A stretch of DNA of 64,000 nucleotides from Nonlabens sp. Ci31 (GTDB lineage: Bacteria; Bacteroidota; Bacteroidia; Flavobacteriales; Flavobacteriaceae), in the NCBI RefSeq assembly GCF_012974865.1, contig NZ_CP043633.1, positions 186,001 to 250,000 of the forward strand, in the 5' to 3' direction. The notes beneath the pieces are model-generated. The model made no database searches, was not told the origin of the DNA, and saw nothing but the letters and a program-made list of their open reading frames with translations. The position numbers and the translations under genes were made by a program. Below are positions 45,601-54,734 of the stretch, piece after piece; position 1 is the stretch's first letter; every line of letters begins with the position of its first letter.

Positions 45601-45877
45601 AACAATCTAGTTCTACAGCCTCGTTATAAACTGTTTCTAATTTATCATACTGTTTATCTTGCAATAAATAATAGGATTTCCTTATTAAAATACCACAATA
45701 AATAGAATCGTTAACTGGTATGCGATTTAATTCCTTAAGCACAGCTTTGTAATCTTGCTTTTGAGCATTGCTGTTAGCTTTCTTTAAAATAAGATCCACA
45801 TCTATAAAATCTATTTTTTTCTGCCCCAGTGTAATTCCAGAACATGCCATTACTAAAATTATTAATATTTTTTTCAT
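42614..45877 (-). CDS. TPR plus long MORN-repeat (YwqK-like) surface lipoprotein candidate
   Basis: About 1087 residues from the ATG at 45877 (MKKILIILVMACSGITLG); VMAC fits a lipobox, so it may be an outer-membrane lipoprotein. Residues about 20-330 are TPR helices (NAMYNKALALSKKGNYEESAQLYQKL). From about 370 to the end there are some 30 copies of a roughly 23-residue MORN-type unit with the pattern Y-x-x-x-G-x-L-K-x-x-x-x-Y-x-x-G (for example EYYSDGTLFKDANY). Such repeats are often annotated as YwqK antitoxin, a misleading name. First of a three-gene operon with two DUF3857 genes. Confidence 0.86.
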   Translation of the reverse strand: MKKILIILVMACSGITLGQKKIDFIDVDLILKKANSNAQKQDYKAVLKELNRIPVNDSIYCGILIRKSYYLLQDKQYDKLETVYNEAVELDCSEQLLEIRSNQAVAYFRTEQYDKAITTCDQILEARPYNANAMYNKALALSKKGNYEESAQLYQKLVRINPLDKDVHLQLGVLCYNRGLTAQALLALNMFMLLSDNLEDNIEQLKSLNKLSYNLSTVEVEDYKLSNEDDDFKTINQILDQRLALQDSYDTGSKIDLQLVRQNHALFSYLKDHKGNKGLWSEVYVPVFQKVMNEEFFEEYTYYITQALKNGDLSSLYRRNQDKAAEVGISIAQYYMGLVGEVAENKSYYYEEGKLAAIGNKIDDQPIGLYSFYNSKGSNTSEGEFHENHELTGTWNYYYENGSVRESQEFESGKKDGVNLGYHPNGMKSYELFWKNDLAIGKYTYYTTSGALKIDKELLDSKNNGAFKEYFDIGKSALEYEGTYKNDFINGSLKEYYSDGTLFKDANYDLKMLNGLEKTYNIKGTLVAEVNYKDGELNGIYKTYHNNGKISIDATSKSGYFFGKYTYYFDNGEIATKCSYNEDGEIDGLYEEFASDGKLWLEYNYRNGKISNYTYYNKKGAVVHTDKKRSGSLKYIGYNTKGDLKMEGAYDVKDGKTGMWKYYNDNNGSLSSSGSFEEDQRQGVHKKYYPEGIEQEITTYKDDAPQGYSVFFYPNGKIKSQLYFKNGVEHGSWETYHEDGSLKTKSYYNNGEIINDSETYDVEGKLTQVNRYKKGEVISETNYHPNGKVKEKFEFPRKSGVSTQKYTNNQGNLIMEYSYLNGVLHGSVFQYGSGGIITFKGQYFHGNRQGVWEWFDTEGNKESIREYYLNNSHGKVEFYYPNGSLSAEYTDLFDQLEGTYKSYWKNGSISTLSFYKSGKLHGERKNYDPSGNLQLIRYYDDGAFIGYAYEKNDGTLIDTIPIKKETAKVTAYYKNGQISRDYTLKAGQIMNTYKIFYPSGQLLSSTAYKYGLMDGKEIDYYESGNLKSKTNYLMDEKHGLETLYHSNGKMKKETTFKSGKKNGPCKNYDEQGQLKKTEEYYNNELQF

Positions 45878-46118
45878 AAAACGTAACACTTAAAGTTGAT
45901 TGTTGAATTGATAAAATTTAAGTAATTATTTCAATAATAACTATTCAGTAATTATAAACAGCAATTGAGTTCAAAATATAATGCAATTTTGTCTTTTAAG
46001 AATTGCACGAGTTATTCTAAAATCTTTGCTGCATAGTTAGTTGAAAAATAGCAGAAACAAAAAATAAATGTAGGAATATTCGATTTTAATATCTTTAAAA
46101 CGAAAATTTTAATTTCAA

Positions 46119-46982
46119 TTAATGATACTTAGTAAAAATCTTAGTCGCTTCATTATAACTGCTTTCAAAAGACATGGCACTTACATTGGAGTCTGCCTTT
46201 GCAGTATGGAAATAACTTACCATTTTTTCTGTAGGCATGTTACCAGTAAGTTCGTCTTTTGCCATAGGGCAGCCACCGAAACCTTGAATCGCTCCGTCAA
46301 ATCTTCTACAACCAGCTTTATAGGCAGCATCTACTTTCTCGTGCCAACTTGTAGGCGTGGTATGTAAATGTGCACCAAATTCAATAGCAGGATATTTAGG
46401 AATCAAGTTTGAAAAAAGATACGCAATGGTCTCTGGATCTGAAGTTCCTACGGTGTCTGAAAGCGATAAAATCTTAACACCCATGTTGTATAACTTCTGC
46501 GTCCATTCTCCTACGATCTCCACATTCCATGGATCTCCATAAGGGTTACCGAAGCCCATAGAAATATAAACGACTAATTCTTTATGGTTCTTTTGAGCAA
46601 GGTTGATGATCTCCTGCAGCAATTCCACACTTTGAGCAATAGTTTTATGAGTGTTGCGCATTTGGAAATTCTCAGATATAGAAAATGGATAGCCTAAATA
46701 CTGAATTTCTGGATGCTCGCAAGCTGCTTGTGCACCGCGTAAATTAGCAACAATAGCAAGAAGCTTAGAATCGGTTTTAGAAAGGTCTAGTTGAGAAAGC
46801 ACCTCAGCAGTATCGACCATTTGCGGTATGGCTTTAGGAGAAACAAAGCTCCCGAAATCAATCGTATCAAAACCGCATCTCAATAAAGACTGAATGTACT
46901 GCACCTTCAAATGCGTAGGGATAAACTCCTTAATTCCTTGCATGGCGTCACGCGGACATTCGATAATTTTTACATGTTCCAT
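46119..46982 (-). CDS. Hydroxymethylglutaryl-CoA lyase
   Basis: About 287 residues from the ATG at 46982 (MEHVKIIECPRDAMQGIKEF). The HMGL-like TIM barrel is evident: ECPRDAMQG (the family RDG/RDAxQ metal motif), FVSPKAIPQM, SLSDTVGTSDPET and GAHLHTT with the metal histidines, and GFGGCPMAKDELTGNMPTE with the catalytic Cys. It splits HMG-CoA into acetyl-CoA and acetoacetate at the end of leucine degradation. Isolated gene, no partners nearby. A related aldolase-type lyase is possible but less likely. Confidence 0.87.
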   Translation of the reverse strand: MEHVKIIECPRDAMQGIKEFIPTHLKVQYIQSLLRCGFDTIDFGSFVSPKAIPQMVDTAEVLSQLDLSKTDSKLLAIVANLRGAQAACEHPEIQYLGYPFSISENFQMRNTHKTIAQSVELLQEIINLAQKNHKELVVYISMGFGNPYGDPWNVEIVGEWTQKLYNMGVKILSLSDTVGTSDPETIAYLFSNLIPKYPAIEFGAHLHTTPTSWHEKVDAAYKAGCRRFDGAIQGFGGCPMAKDELTGNMPTEKMVSYFHTAKADSNVSAMSFESSYNEATKIFTKYH

Positions 46983-47286
46983 TGCGGTAAAGATACCAAA
47001 CAATATCGTTTGCGAAAATGAAAATATCTATTTTCGGTTTACTATCAAAGCTTGTATGCGGTGGCAAGCATTCGTAGTAACTTCCTATTTTATGACAATG
47101 GAATTTACCACATGATCTAGAAATGTTTTAAAAAAGAGATGCTCGTACTATATACTTAATCGTAACATCTTGTAGTTTCCAGCATTCCAGCAAGTTCAAC
47201 GATTAGTCTGGAAGCGCACTACTTTCATAAGGTCTTTTTTGCGCATACAAAAGTGATATAAACAACGGTTTCCTTCTTTTAAATCC

Positions 47287-49494
47287 CTAACTCAAAAAGG
47301 CATTCAATACATCCCTTACTTGATCGGTATCATCCACATAATATCTTGCTGCGGTGTTAGCTACTCCAACTTTTACGGTAAACGAATCTTCTGGCAAGTC
47401 TTGAAACATAAATTCATCAGTCCAGTCATCACCTATGCAAAATATAAAGTCGTACTTCTGGTTTAGAATATGGTTGTTTGCCGCTTTCCCTTTATGGACA
47501 TTACTACTCTTTATTTCCAGCACTTTATTTCCAGAAAGCACACTTAAACCATGGTTACTTGTTAGTTCTCTGATCACGTTTGAGAGTTCATTAGCTCGCT
47601 TTTCTCCAAGTTCTGGGTCTGCCTTGCGGTAATGCCATGCTAGAGAATATTTTTTTTTCTCAATAAAGGTTCCTGGAGTGCGGTCTACAAAGGTTTGCAA
47701 AACCGGCTGAATGGTTGGTACCCAATCGGTATTCATAGTTTCTGTGAGTTCCCAGTCACCACCATATATTTTTTTAAGAACGCCATGTTCTGCAATCAAA
47801 GTTACTGGTATATCTTTAAACCACTCTCCTAGTGTCCCAGAATCACGACCACTAATGATGACTACTTCATTGTTGTCATCAGCTTGTAGCTTTGAAACCA
47901 TATCTAGTAATTGCGCATCTGGTTTTGCATCACCTGGATTATTGACAAAGCCTCGTAAAGTACCATCATAATCTAGGAAGAACATACGCTTTTTAGCATT
48001 TTTAAAGCGCTTGAGTATTTCATCCTGTCGCTTTTCATTGATGTGTTTTGCTTTAACCACACTTCTATTTCCTTCTACTGCATTTAGTTTGTTCATAAAA
48101 TCACTAGCCCATTTTTCTACATTATAGCGTTTCAGGCGACTTTGCATGTACTTATTTCGCTTTTTCTGTTCTTCCTCAGGCATTTCTAAGGCTTCTTTAA
48201 TCGTGTCTGCTAAAAGGTCTATATTGTTAGGATTAATCAATAAAGCTTCATTCATCTCCTTTGCAGCACCTGCCATTTCAGAAAGGATCAATACTCCAGT
48301 TTGATCGGTTCTTGTAGCGATGTATTCTTTGGCGACCAGATTCATTCCATCCCTAATAGGAGTGATAAGCGCCACATCACAAGAGGTGTACAAGTCGATT
48401 AAATTATTAAACGGCATAGATCGGTAAAAGTACCAAACCGGTGTCCAACTAACCGTAGAGAACTTACCGTTAATACGTCCTACCAGTTCGTCGATTTCTT
48501 TCTTTAGGACTTGATACTGCGGTACATTAGAACGGCTAGGAACGGCCAGCATGACCAGCCTTACCTTTTCTGTGTATTCTGGGTATTTCTCTAGGAAATG
48601 TTCAAATGCCTTAAGCCTGTTAGCAATCCCTTTTGTGTAATCCAGGCGGTCTATAGAAAGGATCATTTTAGCATCTGGGGTAGCCGTTGCATGAAGGTCT
48701 AAGCGCCGCTGTAACTCACTTTGTGTTTTATCTGTCTGTTCTTGATTCGCTTTCGCGAAAGCGTGAAATTTATCATAATCAATACCCATAGGAAAACTGT
48801 CTACCTTAATCAAACGATCTTTATAGGTAATGTCATTAAAACTAACCTCGTAGCCCAAAATCCTGCTTACCGAACTCAAAAAATGACGCTCGTAATCATA
48901 GGTATGAAAACCCAATAAATCTGAACCCAACAAACCGTGAAGAATTTCTTCCCGCCATGGCAGCGTCCTAAACACCTCAAAGGAAGGAAACGGTATGTGA
49001 AGAAAGAATCCTATGGAAACATCAGGTCGTTGCTCCTTGATCATTTGTGGCAATAACATCAACTGATAATCATGCACCCAGACATTATCTCCATCCTCCA
49101 AATTTTCCAAAACTACCTGTGCAAATTTGCGGTTGACACTTTTATAAATCTCCCAATTATCGTTGTCAAACTCCACATATTCCATAAAATAATGGAATAA
49201 AGGCCATACGGTTCTATTGCTAAAACCATAATAAAACCCATCCATATCAGACTGAGTTAATTCAACAGCGGCACATTGCTGGTCTGCAACAGCTTTGTGG
49301 ATCTCAGATTCCAACTCCTGCGGAGTCTCCTCTTGGGTCAGTCCAGTCCAGCCTATCCACAATCCGTTGCTATCCCTGTGTACAGACTTCAATCCAGTAG
49401 CAAGCCCACCTGCACTAGGTGAAGAGCTTACGACACCTTGGTCTATGGAAAGTTGTAAAGGAAGGCGATTAGATACGATTATTGTTTTACTCAT
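47287..49494 (-). CDS. Bifunctional trehalose-6-phosphate synthase / phosphatase
   Basis: A 735-residue fusion. Residues 1 to about 460 are a GT20 OtsA domain (IVSNRLPLQ, GGLATGLKS, WVHDYQLMLLPQMI, IDRLDYTKGI); 504-735 are an OtsB HAD phosphatase with DYDGT at 508-512 and GDDWTDEFMF. It makes trehalose from UDP-glucose and glucose-6-phosphate in one protein. Contains the palindrome at 48747-48762 in frame, giving AFAKA. Divergent from the GH15 gene, with which it probably forms a stress or storage module. A good promoter precedes it at 49564-49594. Confidence 0.94.
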   Translation of the reverse strand: MSKTIIVSNRLPLQLSIDQGVVSSSPSAGGLATGLKSVHRDSNGLWIGWTGLTQEETPQELESEIHKAVADQQCAAVELTQSDMDGFYYGFSNRTVWPLFHYFMEYVEFDNDNWEIYKSVNRKFAQVVLENLEDGDNVWVHDYQLMLLPQMIKEQRPDVSIGFFLHIPFPSFEVFRTLPWREEILHGLLGSDLLGFHTYDYERHFLSSVSRILGYEVSFNDITYKDRLIKVDSFPMGIDYDKFHAFAKANQEQTDKTQSELQRRLDLHATATPDAKMILSIDRLDYTKGIANRLKAFEHFLEKYPEYTEKVRLVMLAVPSRSNVPQYQVLKKEIDELVGRINGKFSTVSWTPVWYFYRSMPFNNLIDLYTSCDVALITPIRDGMNLVAKEYIATRTDQTGVLILSEMAGAAKEMNEALLINPNNIDLLADTIKEALEMPEEEQKKRNKYMQSRLKRYNVEKWASDFMNKLNAVEGNRSVVKAKHINEKRQDEILKRFKNAKKRMFFLDYDGTLRGFVNNPGDAKPDAQLLDMVSKLQADDNNEVVIISGRDSGTLGEWFKDIPVTLIAEHGVLKKIYGGDWELTETMNTDWVPTIQPVLQTFVDRTPGTFIEKKKYSLAWHYRKADPELGEKRANELSNVIRELTSNHGLSVLSGNKVLEIKSSNVHKGKAANNHILNQKYDFIFCIGDDWTDEFMFQDLPEDSFTVKVGVANTAARYYVDDTDQVRDVLNAFLS

Positions 49495-49800
49495 AAAGCA
49501 GAGACTGTACTCAAGTCACTAGGTAACGACTTGACTTGGGGTTAAATAAAAAAAGGTGTTTCACAAATATAGGATTTTCATAGATACTTGTCAATTCAGG
49601 TCAGTTATTGCGCTTATCTTCAATGACCTTTACTATTGTTCGTTTATTTTTGCGAATTCACAGCTTGGCGTAACTTGAAGTATAAGGAAGCCGATTATTA
49701 GTTAAATGTTAAGAAGTGATTTTATGTAGATGAAACTTTAATCCTTAATTTAGGCTTTTAAAGATAAGACCTACAGGGAATAGAAGTTAATAGCATATTT
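49495..49800. other. Divergent intergenic region between the trehalose synthase and GH15 genes
   Basis: 306 bp without a gene. It holds the minus-strand promoter described at 49564-49594. I saw no equally good plus-strand promoter, no operator-like palindrome and no repeat. Confidence 0.6.
49564..49594 (-). promoter_or_regulatory. Promoter of the trehalose-6-phosphate synthase/phosphatase gene
   Basis: On the minus strand TTGACA starts at 49594 and TATATTTG spans 49571-49564, with 20 nt between TTG and TATATTTG, the Bacteroidota consensus spacing. Start codon is about 70 bp downstream. Confidence 0.65.
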
Positions 49801-51585
49801 ATGGAGAATTTAAATTACGGAATTATAGGAAATTGTAGGAGTGCTGCTCTTGTATCTGATAAGGGCTCTATCGACTGGTGTTGTCTTCCCATATTTGATT
49901 CGGCTTCTGTATTTGGTAAAATATTAGATGATAAAAAAGGGGGGAGTCTTTCTTTTGAAGTAACGGAAGATTACGATATTCAGCAAGAATATTTATGGCA
50001 AACCAATATCCTGAGCACCACTTTTGACAATGGAGAACATGCCTTTCAAGTCATTGATTTTATGCCGCGTTATCCAAAAAATGACGGTAGTTTTTATTCT
50101 CCGCCAGACATCATTCGTTTTATGCGATTGATCAAAGGACAACCAACGTTTAAAGTCATTTATGATCCCAAATTGAAGTATGCCATAGGCACCACAAAAA
50201 CCATAAACGAAGGAGAATACCTACATAGCAACACCATAGAAGGTGAATACGAATCTGTATTTCTATACAGCGATATAGATCTCCATGCGATACTTTTACA
50301 AAAAACCATCACACTACGATCCAACTCCTTTTTACTGCTTTCCTATCACGAGAAACTTGCTGATCAGACACTAGATAGGTCCTACCTAAAGTTTCAACGC
50401 ACCAAGACGTACTGGATGAACTGGAGCGATCGTACAACCACATATCCTTTATACCAGGAAGAAATTGTGCGCAGTGCCTTAACGCTTAAAGCACTCACTT
50501 TTGAAAAAACAGGTGCTGTACTTGCCGCAGCTACGACTAGCTTACCGGAGACTATAGGAGAAGTGCGCAACTGGGATTACCGTTTTTGTTGGGTACGGGA
50601 TGCCTCTATGGTGATCCGAGTAATCACAGGCTTAGGACATGTGAAATCGGCTAAAAAATTCCTGCAATTTATTATACATACTATTCCAGATAAAGATGAA
50701 AAAATCCAGATCATGTATGGGATTAATGGAGAAAAAGAGTTGACTGAAGAATTTCTCGAACACCTTTCTGGATATGAAAACTCAAATCCCGTGCGTATAG
50801 GAAACGCTGCTTACGTACAAAAGCAAAACGATATCTATGGCATATTGATGGAGGTCATCTTCCAACAATTCGATCAGTTTGAAACCAGTCTTGAAAATAG
50901 CGAAGAGCTCTGGACCATTATTAAAAGCATTACGTCCATTGTGAAAAAGCACTGGCAAGAACCAGATAAAGGTATTTGGGAATTGCGTACGGAAGAGCGT
51001 CACTTTGTATTCTCAAAACTCCTGTGTTGGGTAGCTATCGATCGCGCCATAAAGATCAGTGAGATATTGAAGCGTTCTAAATACTTAGAAGAATGGCGCG
51101 AACTGCGAAATGAAATCTACCATGATATTTATGTGAAGGGCTGGAACGAGGAAGTTCAAGCTTACACACAATCTTATGGATCCAAAGACCTGGATGCATC
51201 CACACTTCTTATGCAACAATACGGTTTTGTAAAAGCCACAGATCCGAGATTTATCAGTACAGTTCAAGCGACTGAAAGAGAGTTGTGTACCGATGGATTG
51301 ATGTACCGTTATAAAAACAACGATGATTTTGGTGAGCCTAGCTCATCCTTCACCATTTGTACGTTTTGGCTGATTGACAGTCTGCATAAAATAGGAGAAA
51401 CCGATAAGGCCCGTGCCTATTTTGATCAACTGTTATCGTATAGCAATCACCTGGGATTATTCAGTGAGGACATTGACTTTAAGACCAAGCGATTGCTAGG
51501 GAATTTCCCTCAGGCCTACTCACATTTAGCATTGATTGAAACAGCGGTTAATTTTAGTAAGGAATTCGCTTCCGCGAAAACTTAA
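49801..51585 (+). CDS. Glycoside hydrolase family 15 enzyme (glucoamylase- or trehalase-like)
   Basis: A 594-residue (alpha/alpha)6 enzyme: YGIIGNCRSAALVSDKGSIDWCCLP at the N-terminus, WDYRFCWVRDASMVIRV (about 260-276) and ELRTEERHFVFSKLLCWVAIDRA (about 397-419) are GH15 core motifs; the second holds a likely catalytic Glu. Bacterial GH15 members of this type include trehalases, and the divergent trehalose-6-phosphate gene supports that reading. No signal peptide, so cytoplasmic. The end of the gene carries a degenerate copy of the palindrome (51566-51581). Confidence 0.86.
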   Translation: MENLNYGIIGNCRSAALVSDKGSIDWCCLPIFDSASVFGKILDDKKGGSLSFEVTEDYDIQQEYLWQTNILSTTFDNGEHAFQVIDFMPRYPKNDGSFYSPPDIIRFMRLIKGQPTFKVIYDPKLKYAIGTTKTINEGEYLHSNTIEGEYESVFLYSDIDLHAILLQKTITLRSNSFLLLSYHEKLADQTLDRSYLKFQRTKTYWMNWSDRTTTYPLYQEEIVRSALTLKALTFEKTGAVLAAATTSLPETIGEVRNWDYRFCWVRDASMVIRVITGLGHVKSAKKFLQFIIHTIPDKDEKIQIMYGINGEKELTEEFLEHLSGYENSNPVRIGNAAYVQKQNDIYGILMEVIFQQFDQFETSLENSEELWTIIKSITSIVKKHWQEPDKGIWELRTEERHFVFSKLLCWVAIDRAIKISEILKRSKYLEEWRELRNEIYHDIYVKGWNEEVQAYTQSYGSKDLDASTLLMQQYGFVKATDPRFISTVQATERELCTDGLMYRYKNNDDFGEPSSSFTICTFWLIDSLHKIGETDKARAYFDQLLSYSNHLGLFSEDIDFKTKRLLGNFPQAYSHLALIETAVNFSKEFASAKT

Positions 51586-51594
51586 AAGTATAGC

Positions 51595-51930
51595 TTAAAA
51601 CTTTAAAATATAATTGATGGATTCGATTGTTTTTGCAAGCTCCTTTTTGGTAATAAAGAAATTTTTATTTTTCAATCTCTTTTTTGAAATAAAACGCATA
51701 TGAATGTTCAAAATCTCTGATTCTTGTTTCAATCCATTGCGTTCATCTGGTTTCACTAGGACATCTCCGTAGTTATTTTTGACATTGGTAGTTAATGGAC
51801 AGATTATTAGAGTTTGCGCATTATCGTTTACCGCTTTACCTGATATTATAACCACAAGTCGATTAACAGCTTGTTCACTTCCTACATAAGGATCGAGATA
51901 AGCCTGATATATTTCACGTTGTTTCATCAT
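51595..51930 (-). CDS. MazF/PemK-type toxin
   Basis: A 111-residue PemK/MazF-fold protein: REIYQAYLDPYVGSEQ at the N-terminus, RLVVIISGK, LIICPLTTN, the conserved hydrophobic core, and NIHMRFISKKRL in place of the usual Q-x-R-x-[VI]-[SD]-K-x-R-L. Full length. It overlaps the end of its antitoxin gene by 17 bp, the usual toxin-second order. Predicted mRNA interferase. Its partner has an in-frame stop, so whether the toxin is neutralised is an open question. Confidence 0.85.
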   Translation of the reverse strand: MMKQREIYQAYLDPYVGSEQAVNRLVVIISGKAVNDNAQTLIICPLTTNVKNNYGDVLVKPDERNGLKQESEILNIHMRFISKKRLKNKNFFITKKELAKTIESINYILKF

Positions 51931-52165
51931 CTAAATCTTCAATTTGTTGGAAATAATCTGCCATTCCTTCTTCTGCCATGGCGAGCATATCTGGATCGGC
52001 AGCCATACCCTTGTATGAGGCGACAAATCGAGCCTTTTTAATTTGCTCTAGATAAATACTCAAAGCCTTTTCAATGATCTTGTTCTTAGGAAGTTTCATT
52101 TCTTTTACCGTATCTGCCAGTTATTTGAGCAGGTCGTCTAGAAAGGATGATGTGAAGGTTGCCAT
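51914..52165 (-). pseudogene. Antitoxin with an in-frame stop at codon 15
   Basis: From the ATG at 52165 the frame reads MATFTSSFLDDLLK, TAA (52123-52121), LADTVKEMKLPKNKIIEKAL and on to a normal end at 51914. The expected codon is probably CAA (Gln). The first strand MATFTSSF is the ribbon of a ribbon-helix-helix DNA-binding domain. A restart at the ATG at 52099 yields 61 residues lacking the ribbon but keeping the C-terminal toxin-binding part (ADYFQQIEDLDDE). So autoregulation may be lost while neutralisation remains. Confidence 0.78.
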
Positions 52166-52400
52166 TGCGTTTTATATTTATGATTTATAAATATCATTTA
52201 TATTTACCTCATCTAAAAATTCAATTATCGAATTTAGATAAAATGACGATTTAGTTTTAAAACTGTAAATCAACCGCGAAACCCTTTTGGTTGCTCAATC
52301 GGCTAAGCCGATATCGTCGCCAACCTGTTTTCCCTTTGAAACAAAAGGGAAATGCTTGACATAGAGAATAAGAAAATGCTTTGAGGTTTCATAATAAACA
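52166..52400. other. Gene-free stretch with two hairpins
   Basis: No ORF of interest. ATCGGCTAAGCCGAT at 52298-52312 is a tight hairpin and TTTTCCCTTTGAAACAAAAG with the following GGAAA forms another near 52330-52353. Either may end transcription from the repeat side. Confidence 0.5.
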
Positions 52401-53090
52401 AAACCTTTTCCCCAACCCTAAAGGGTGAGGTTTCTATTCATAAAATATTATCTACGACTTGTAAATAAATTTCGATGGGGCTTGTGCTGAATTTGGTTCA
52501 GTGCTTAACCAAGCACTTTTATTTGATTTTGATTTTGATTTTGATTTTGATTTTTAAGGAATCAAAATCGCCACAGCAATTCCTATAAAAACAATAATTT
52601 GTAGCCATTTCATGGCTGGTGCAAACCAATACGAAACCTTTTCCCCAACCCTAAAGGGTGAGGTTTCTATTCATAAAATATTATCTACGACTTGTAAATA
52701 AATTTCGATGGGGCATGTGCTGAATTTGGTTCAGTGCTTAACCAAGCACTTTTATTTGATTTTTATTTTTATTTTGATTTTGATTTTTAAGGAATCAAAA
52801 TCGCCACAGCAATTCCTATAAAAACAATAATTTGTAGCCATTTCATGGCTGGTGCAAACCAATACAAAACCTTTTCCCCAACCCTAAAGGGTGAGGTTTC
52901 TATTCATAAAATATTATCTACGACTTGTAAATAAATTTCGATGGGGCTTATGCTGAATTTGGTTCAGTGCTTAACCAAGCACTTTTATTTGATTTTGATT
53001 TTGATTTTTAAGGAATCAAAATCGCCACAGCAATTCCTATAAAAACAATAATTTGTAGCCATTTCATGGCTGGTGCAAACCAAGTGGATG
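52401..53090. repeat. Triplicated 233-bp unit containing the 3' end of the LysE gene
   Basis: Units begin at 52401, 52634 and 52867 (CCCCAACCCTAAAGGGTGAG near each start). Each contains a GATTTT hexamer run, then a copy of the last 75 bp of the LysE gene: copies at 52554-52628 and 52787-52861, and the genuine end from 53008. Spacings are 233 and 221 bp, the difference being in the hexamer run. The hexamer run abuts the LysE stop codon, as arrays do in the paa region. Confidence 0.96.
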
Positions 53091-53625
53091 ACTTTATGAA
53101 TTCAGCTGCTTTTCCAGCAACTAGGGCCAGTGCATAAAAAACGAGTAAAGATACCAACATAAAAACACCTCCTAGCATATAGATTTGGATCCAATCTGGA
53201 AAGGAATCTTTGATGATAAATTGTGGTAACAATGCAAGAAAGAATAAAGTTACTTTGGGATTGAGTAAATTCATGGTGATTCCTATTTGATAGAGTTTCC
53301 ATAAACTTTGAGAAGAAGCAGTGGTATTGCCAAATTCAATAGAAGCATCTGACTTGTATATTTTAAAAGCGAGATAGAGCAAATAAACCGCTCCCGCAAT
53401 TTTGATGGCATACAACAACCATTCATTATCTCTAATGATTACTGCAAAACCTAGGGCTACTATTGAGGTATGGACGATGCAGCCTGTTATCAAACCGCTG
53501 GCAATAGCAATTCCATATTTAGAACCACGTGCAACTGATTGTGTTAGAACAAAAATATTATCTGGCCCTGGAGAAATTGCGAGAAGTAAGGTTGCAAATG
53601 CAAAAGAGACCAGTGATTCTATCAT
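53008..53625 (-). CDS. LysE/RhtB-family amino-acid exporter
   Basis: A 205-residue inner-membrane protein with about six hydrophobic segments. Family motifs: [22 protein letters not shown] (about 18-39) and [20 protein letters not shown] (about 117-136). Probable efflux of amino acids or related metabolites. Its start overlaps the pyrD stop by 4 bp. The last 24 codons are duplicated twice downstream as part of a 233-bp repeat. Confidence 0.9.
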   Translation of the reverse strand: MIESLVSFAFATLLLAISPGPDNIFVLTQSVARGSKYGIAIASGLITGCIVHTSIVALGFAVIIRDNEWLLYAIKIAGAVYLLYLAFKIYKSDASIEFGNTTASSQSLWKLYQIGITMNLLNPKVTLFFLALLPQFIIKDSFPDWIQIYMLGGVFMLVSLLVFYALALVAGKAAEFIKSSTWFAPAMKWLQIIVFIGIAVAILIP

Positions 53626-54668
53626 AATCCTTGAGCTATGATCTCTTCATTAATTTCTTTAATCAACGCAGGTCCTTCATAAACAAAACCGGTATACAAT
53701 TGCACCAGACTAGCACCCGCTTTTATTTTATCTATCGCATCTTGTGCGGTCACGATGCCTCCTACTCCTATAATAGGAAAAGCACCCTTACTGTTTTGAT
53801 GTAGAAAAGCAATCACCTCGGTTGCACGTTTTGTAAGTGGCGCACCGCTCAGCCCGCCGGCTTGATTTATTAGTGATTCTTCTGATTGCAATCCTTCTCT
53901 AGAAATGGTAGTATTCGTCCCTATCACTCCATCTATTTTTGTATCGGCTACTATTCCTATAATGTCTAGTAATTGATCGTCAGTTAGATCTGGCGCAATT
54001 TTAAGAAGTATTGGTTTTCTTTTATCCTTTTTATTATTGAGGTCTTGAAGCGTTTGTAAGATATGAGTCAGCGGTTTTCTATCTTGAAGTTCGCGCAATC
54101 CTGGTGTATTGGGCGAGCTTACATTTACGGCAAAATAGTCTACATGATCAAATAGTTTTTCAAAGCAGATGATATAATCGTTAACGGCATCTTCATTAGG
54201 TGTGAGTTTGTTCTTTCCTATGTTTCCGCCTATTAATACGTGATTAGGCTGTCCTAACTTAGGATTTTGTTTCAATCGTTCTACTGCAGCGTCCACACCG
54301 CCATTATTAAAACCCATTCTATTGACAATCGCCTGATCTTTTTTTAGTCTAAAAAGACGTTTCTTAGGATTCCCATCTTGTGGCTTAGGCGTTAGAGTAC
54401 CTATTTCTATGAATCCGAACCCTAGATTTGAAAACTCTTTAAAGGCTTTGGCATCTTTATCAAATCCAGCAGCCATTCCTACAGGGTTTTCAAAGCTTAA
54501 ACCGAAGAGTTCTCTTTTTAAAGCTGGGTGATTGTTTTTATAAAGCTTTCGCGAAAGCGAACTAAAACCAGGCACTTTGTTTAATAATTTGATACTGCTA
54601 AATGAAAAGTAATGTATTGCCTCTGGATCAAAAGCAAATAACAAGGGTCTAATAAGTGATTTATACAT
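53622..54668 (-). CDS. pyrD: Quinone-dependent dihydroorotate dehydrogenase
   Basis: About 348 residues from the ATG at 54668 ([20 protein letters not shown]), the class 2 start with a membrane-associated helix. FMN and substrate motifs include [20 protein letters not shown], the nucleophile Ser in [14 protein letters not shown], and TNTTISR, GVGGI. Fourth step of pyrimidine synthesis at the inner membrane. Carries the palindrome at 54544-54559, in frame as LSRKL. Divergent from lpdA. Confidence 0.95.
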   Translation of the reverse strand: MYKSLIRPLLFAFDPEAIHYFSFSSIKLLNKVPGFSSLSRKLYKNNHPALKRELFGLSFENPVGMAAGFDKDAKAFKEFSNLGFGFIEIGTLTPKPQDGNPKKRLFRLKKDQAIVNRMGFNNGGVDAAVERLKQNPKLGQPNHVLIGGNIGKNKLTPNEDAVNDYIICFEKLFDHVDYFAVNVSSPNTPGLRELQDRKPLTHILQTLQDLNNKKDKRKPILLKIAPDLTDDQLLDIIGIVADTKIDGVIGTNTTISREGLQSEESLINQAGGLSGAPLTKRATEVIAFLHQNSKGAFPIIGVGGIVTAQDAIDKIKAGASLVQLYTGFVYEGPALIKEINEEIIAQGL

Positions 54669-54734
54669 AATAATAAGGTTGTGCAAATTTACGATCCATT
54701 GGACTTTATTCCATATTTTTGTGACTCTTAAAAA

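Noticed and set aside
42614..45877. MORN protein as a YwqK-type antitoxin
   Set aside because: The label comes from repeat similarity; there is no toxin partner and the protein is exported.
20778..52165. In-frame stops as evidence of stop-codon recoding
   Set aside because: Different stop codons are involved and all intact metabolic genes use normal stops; point lesions explain the data.
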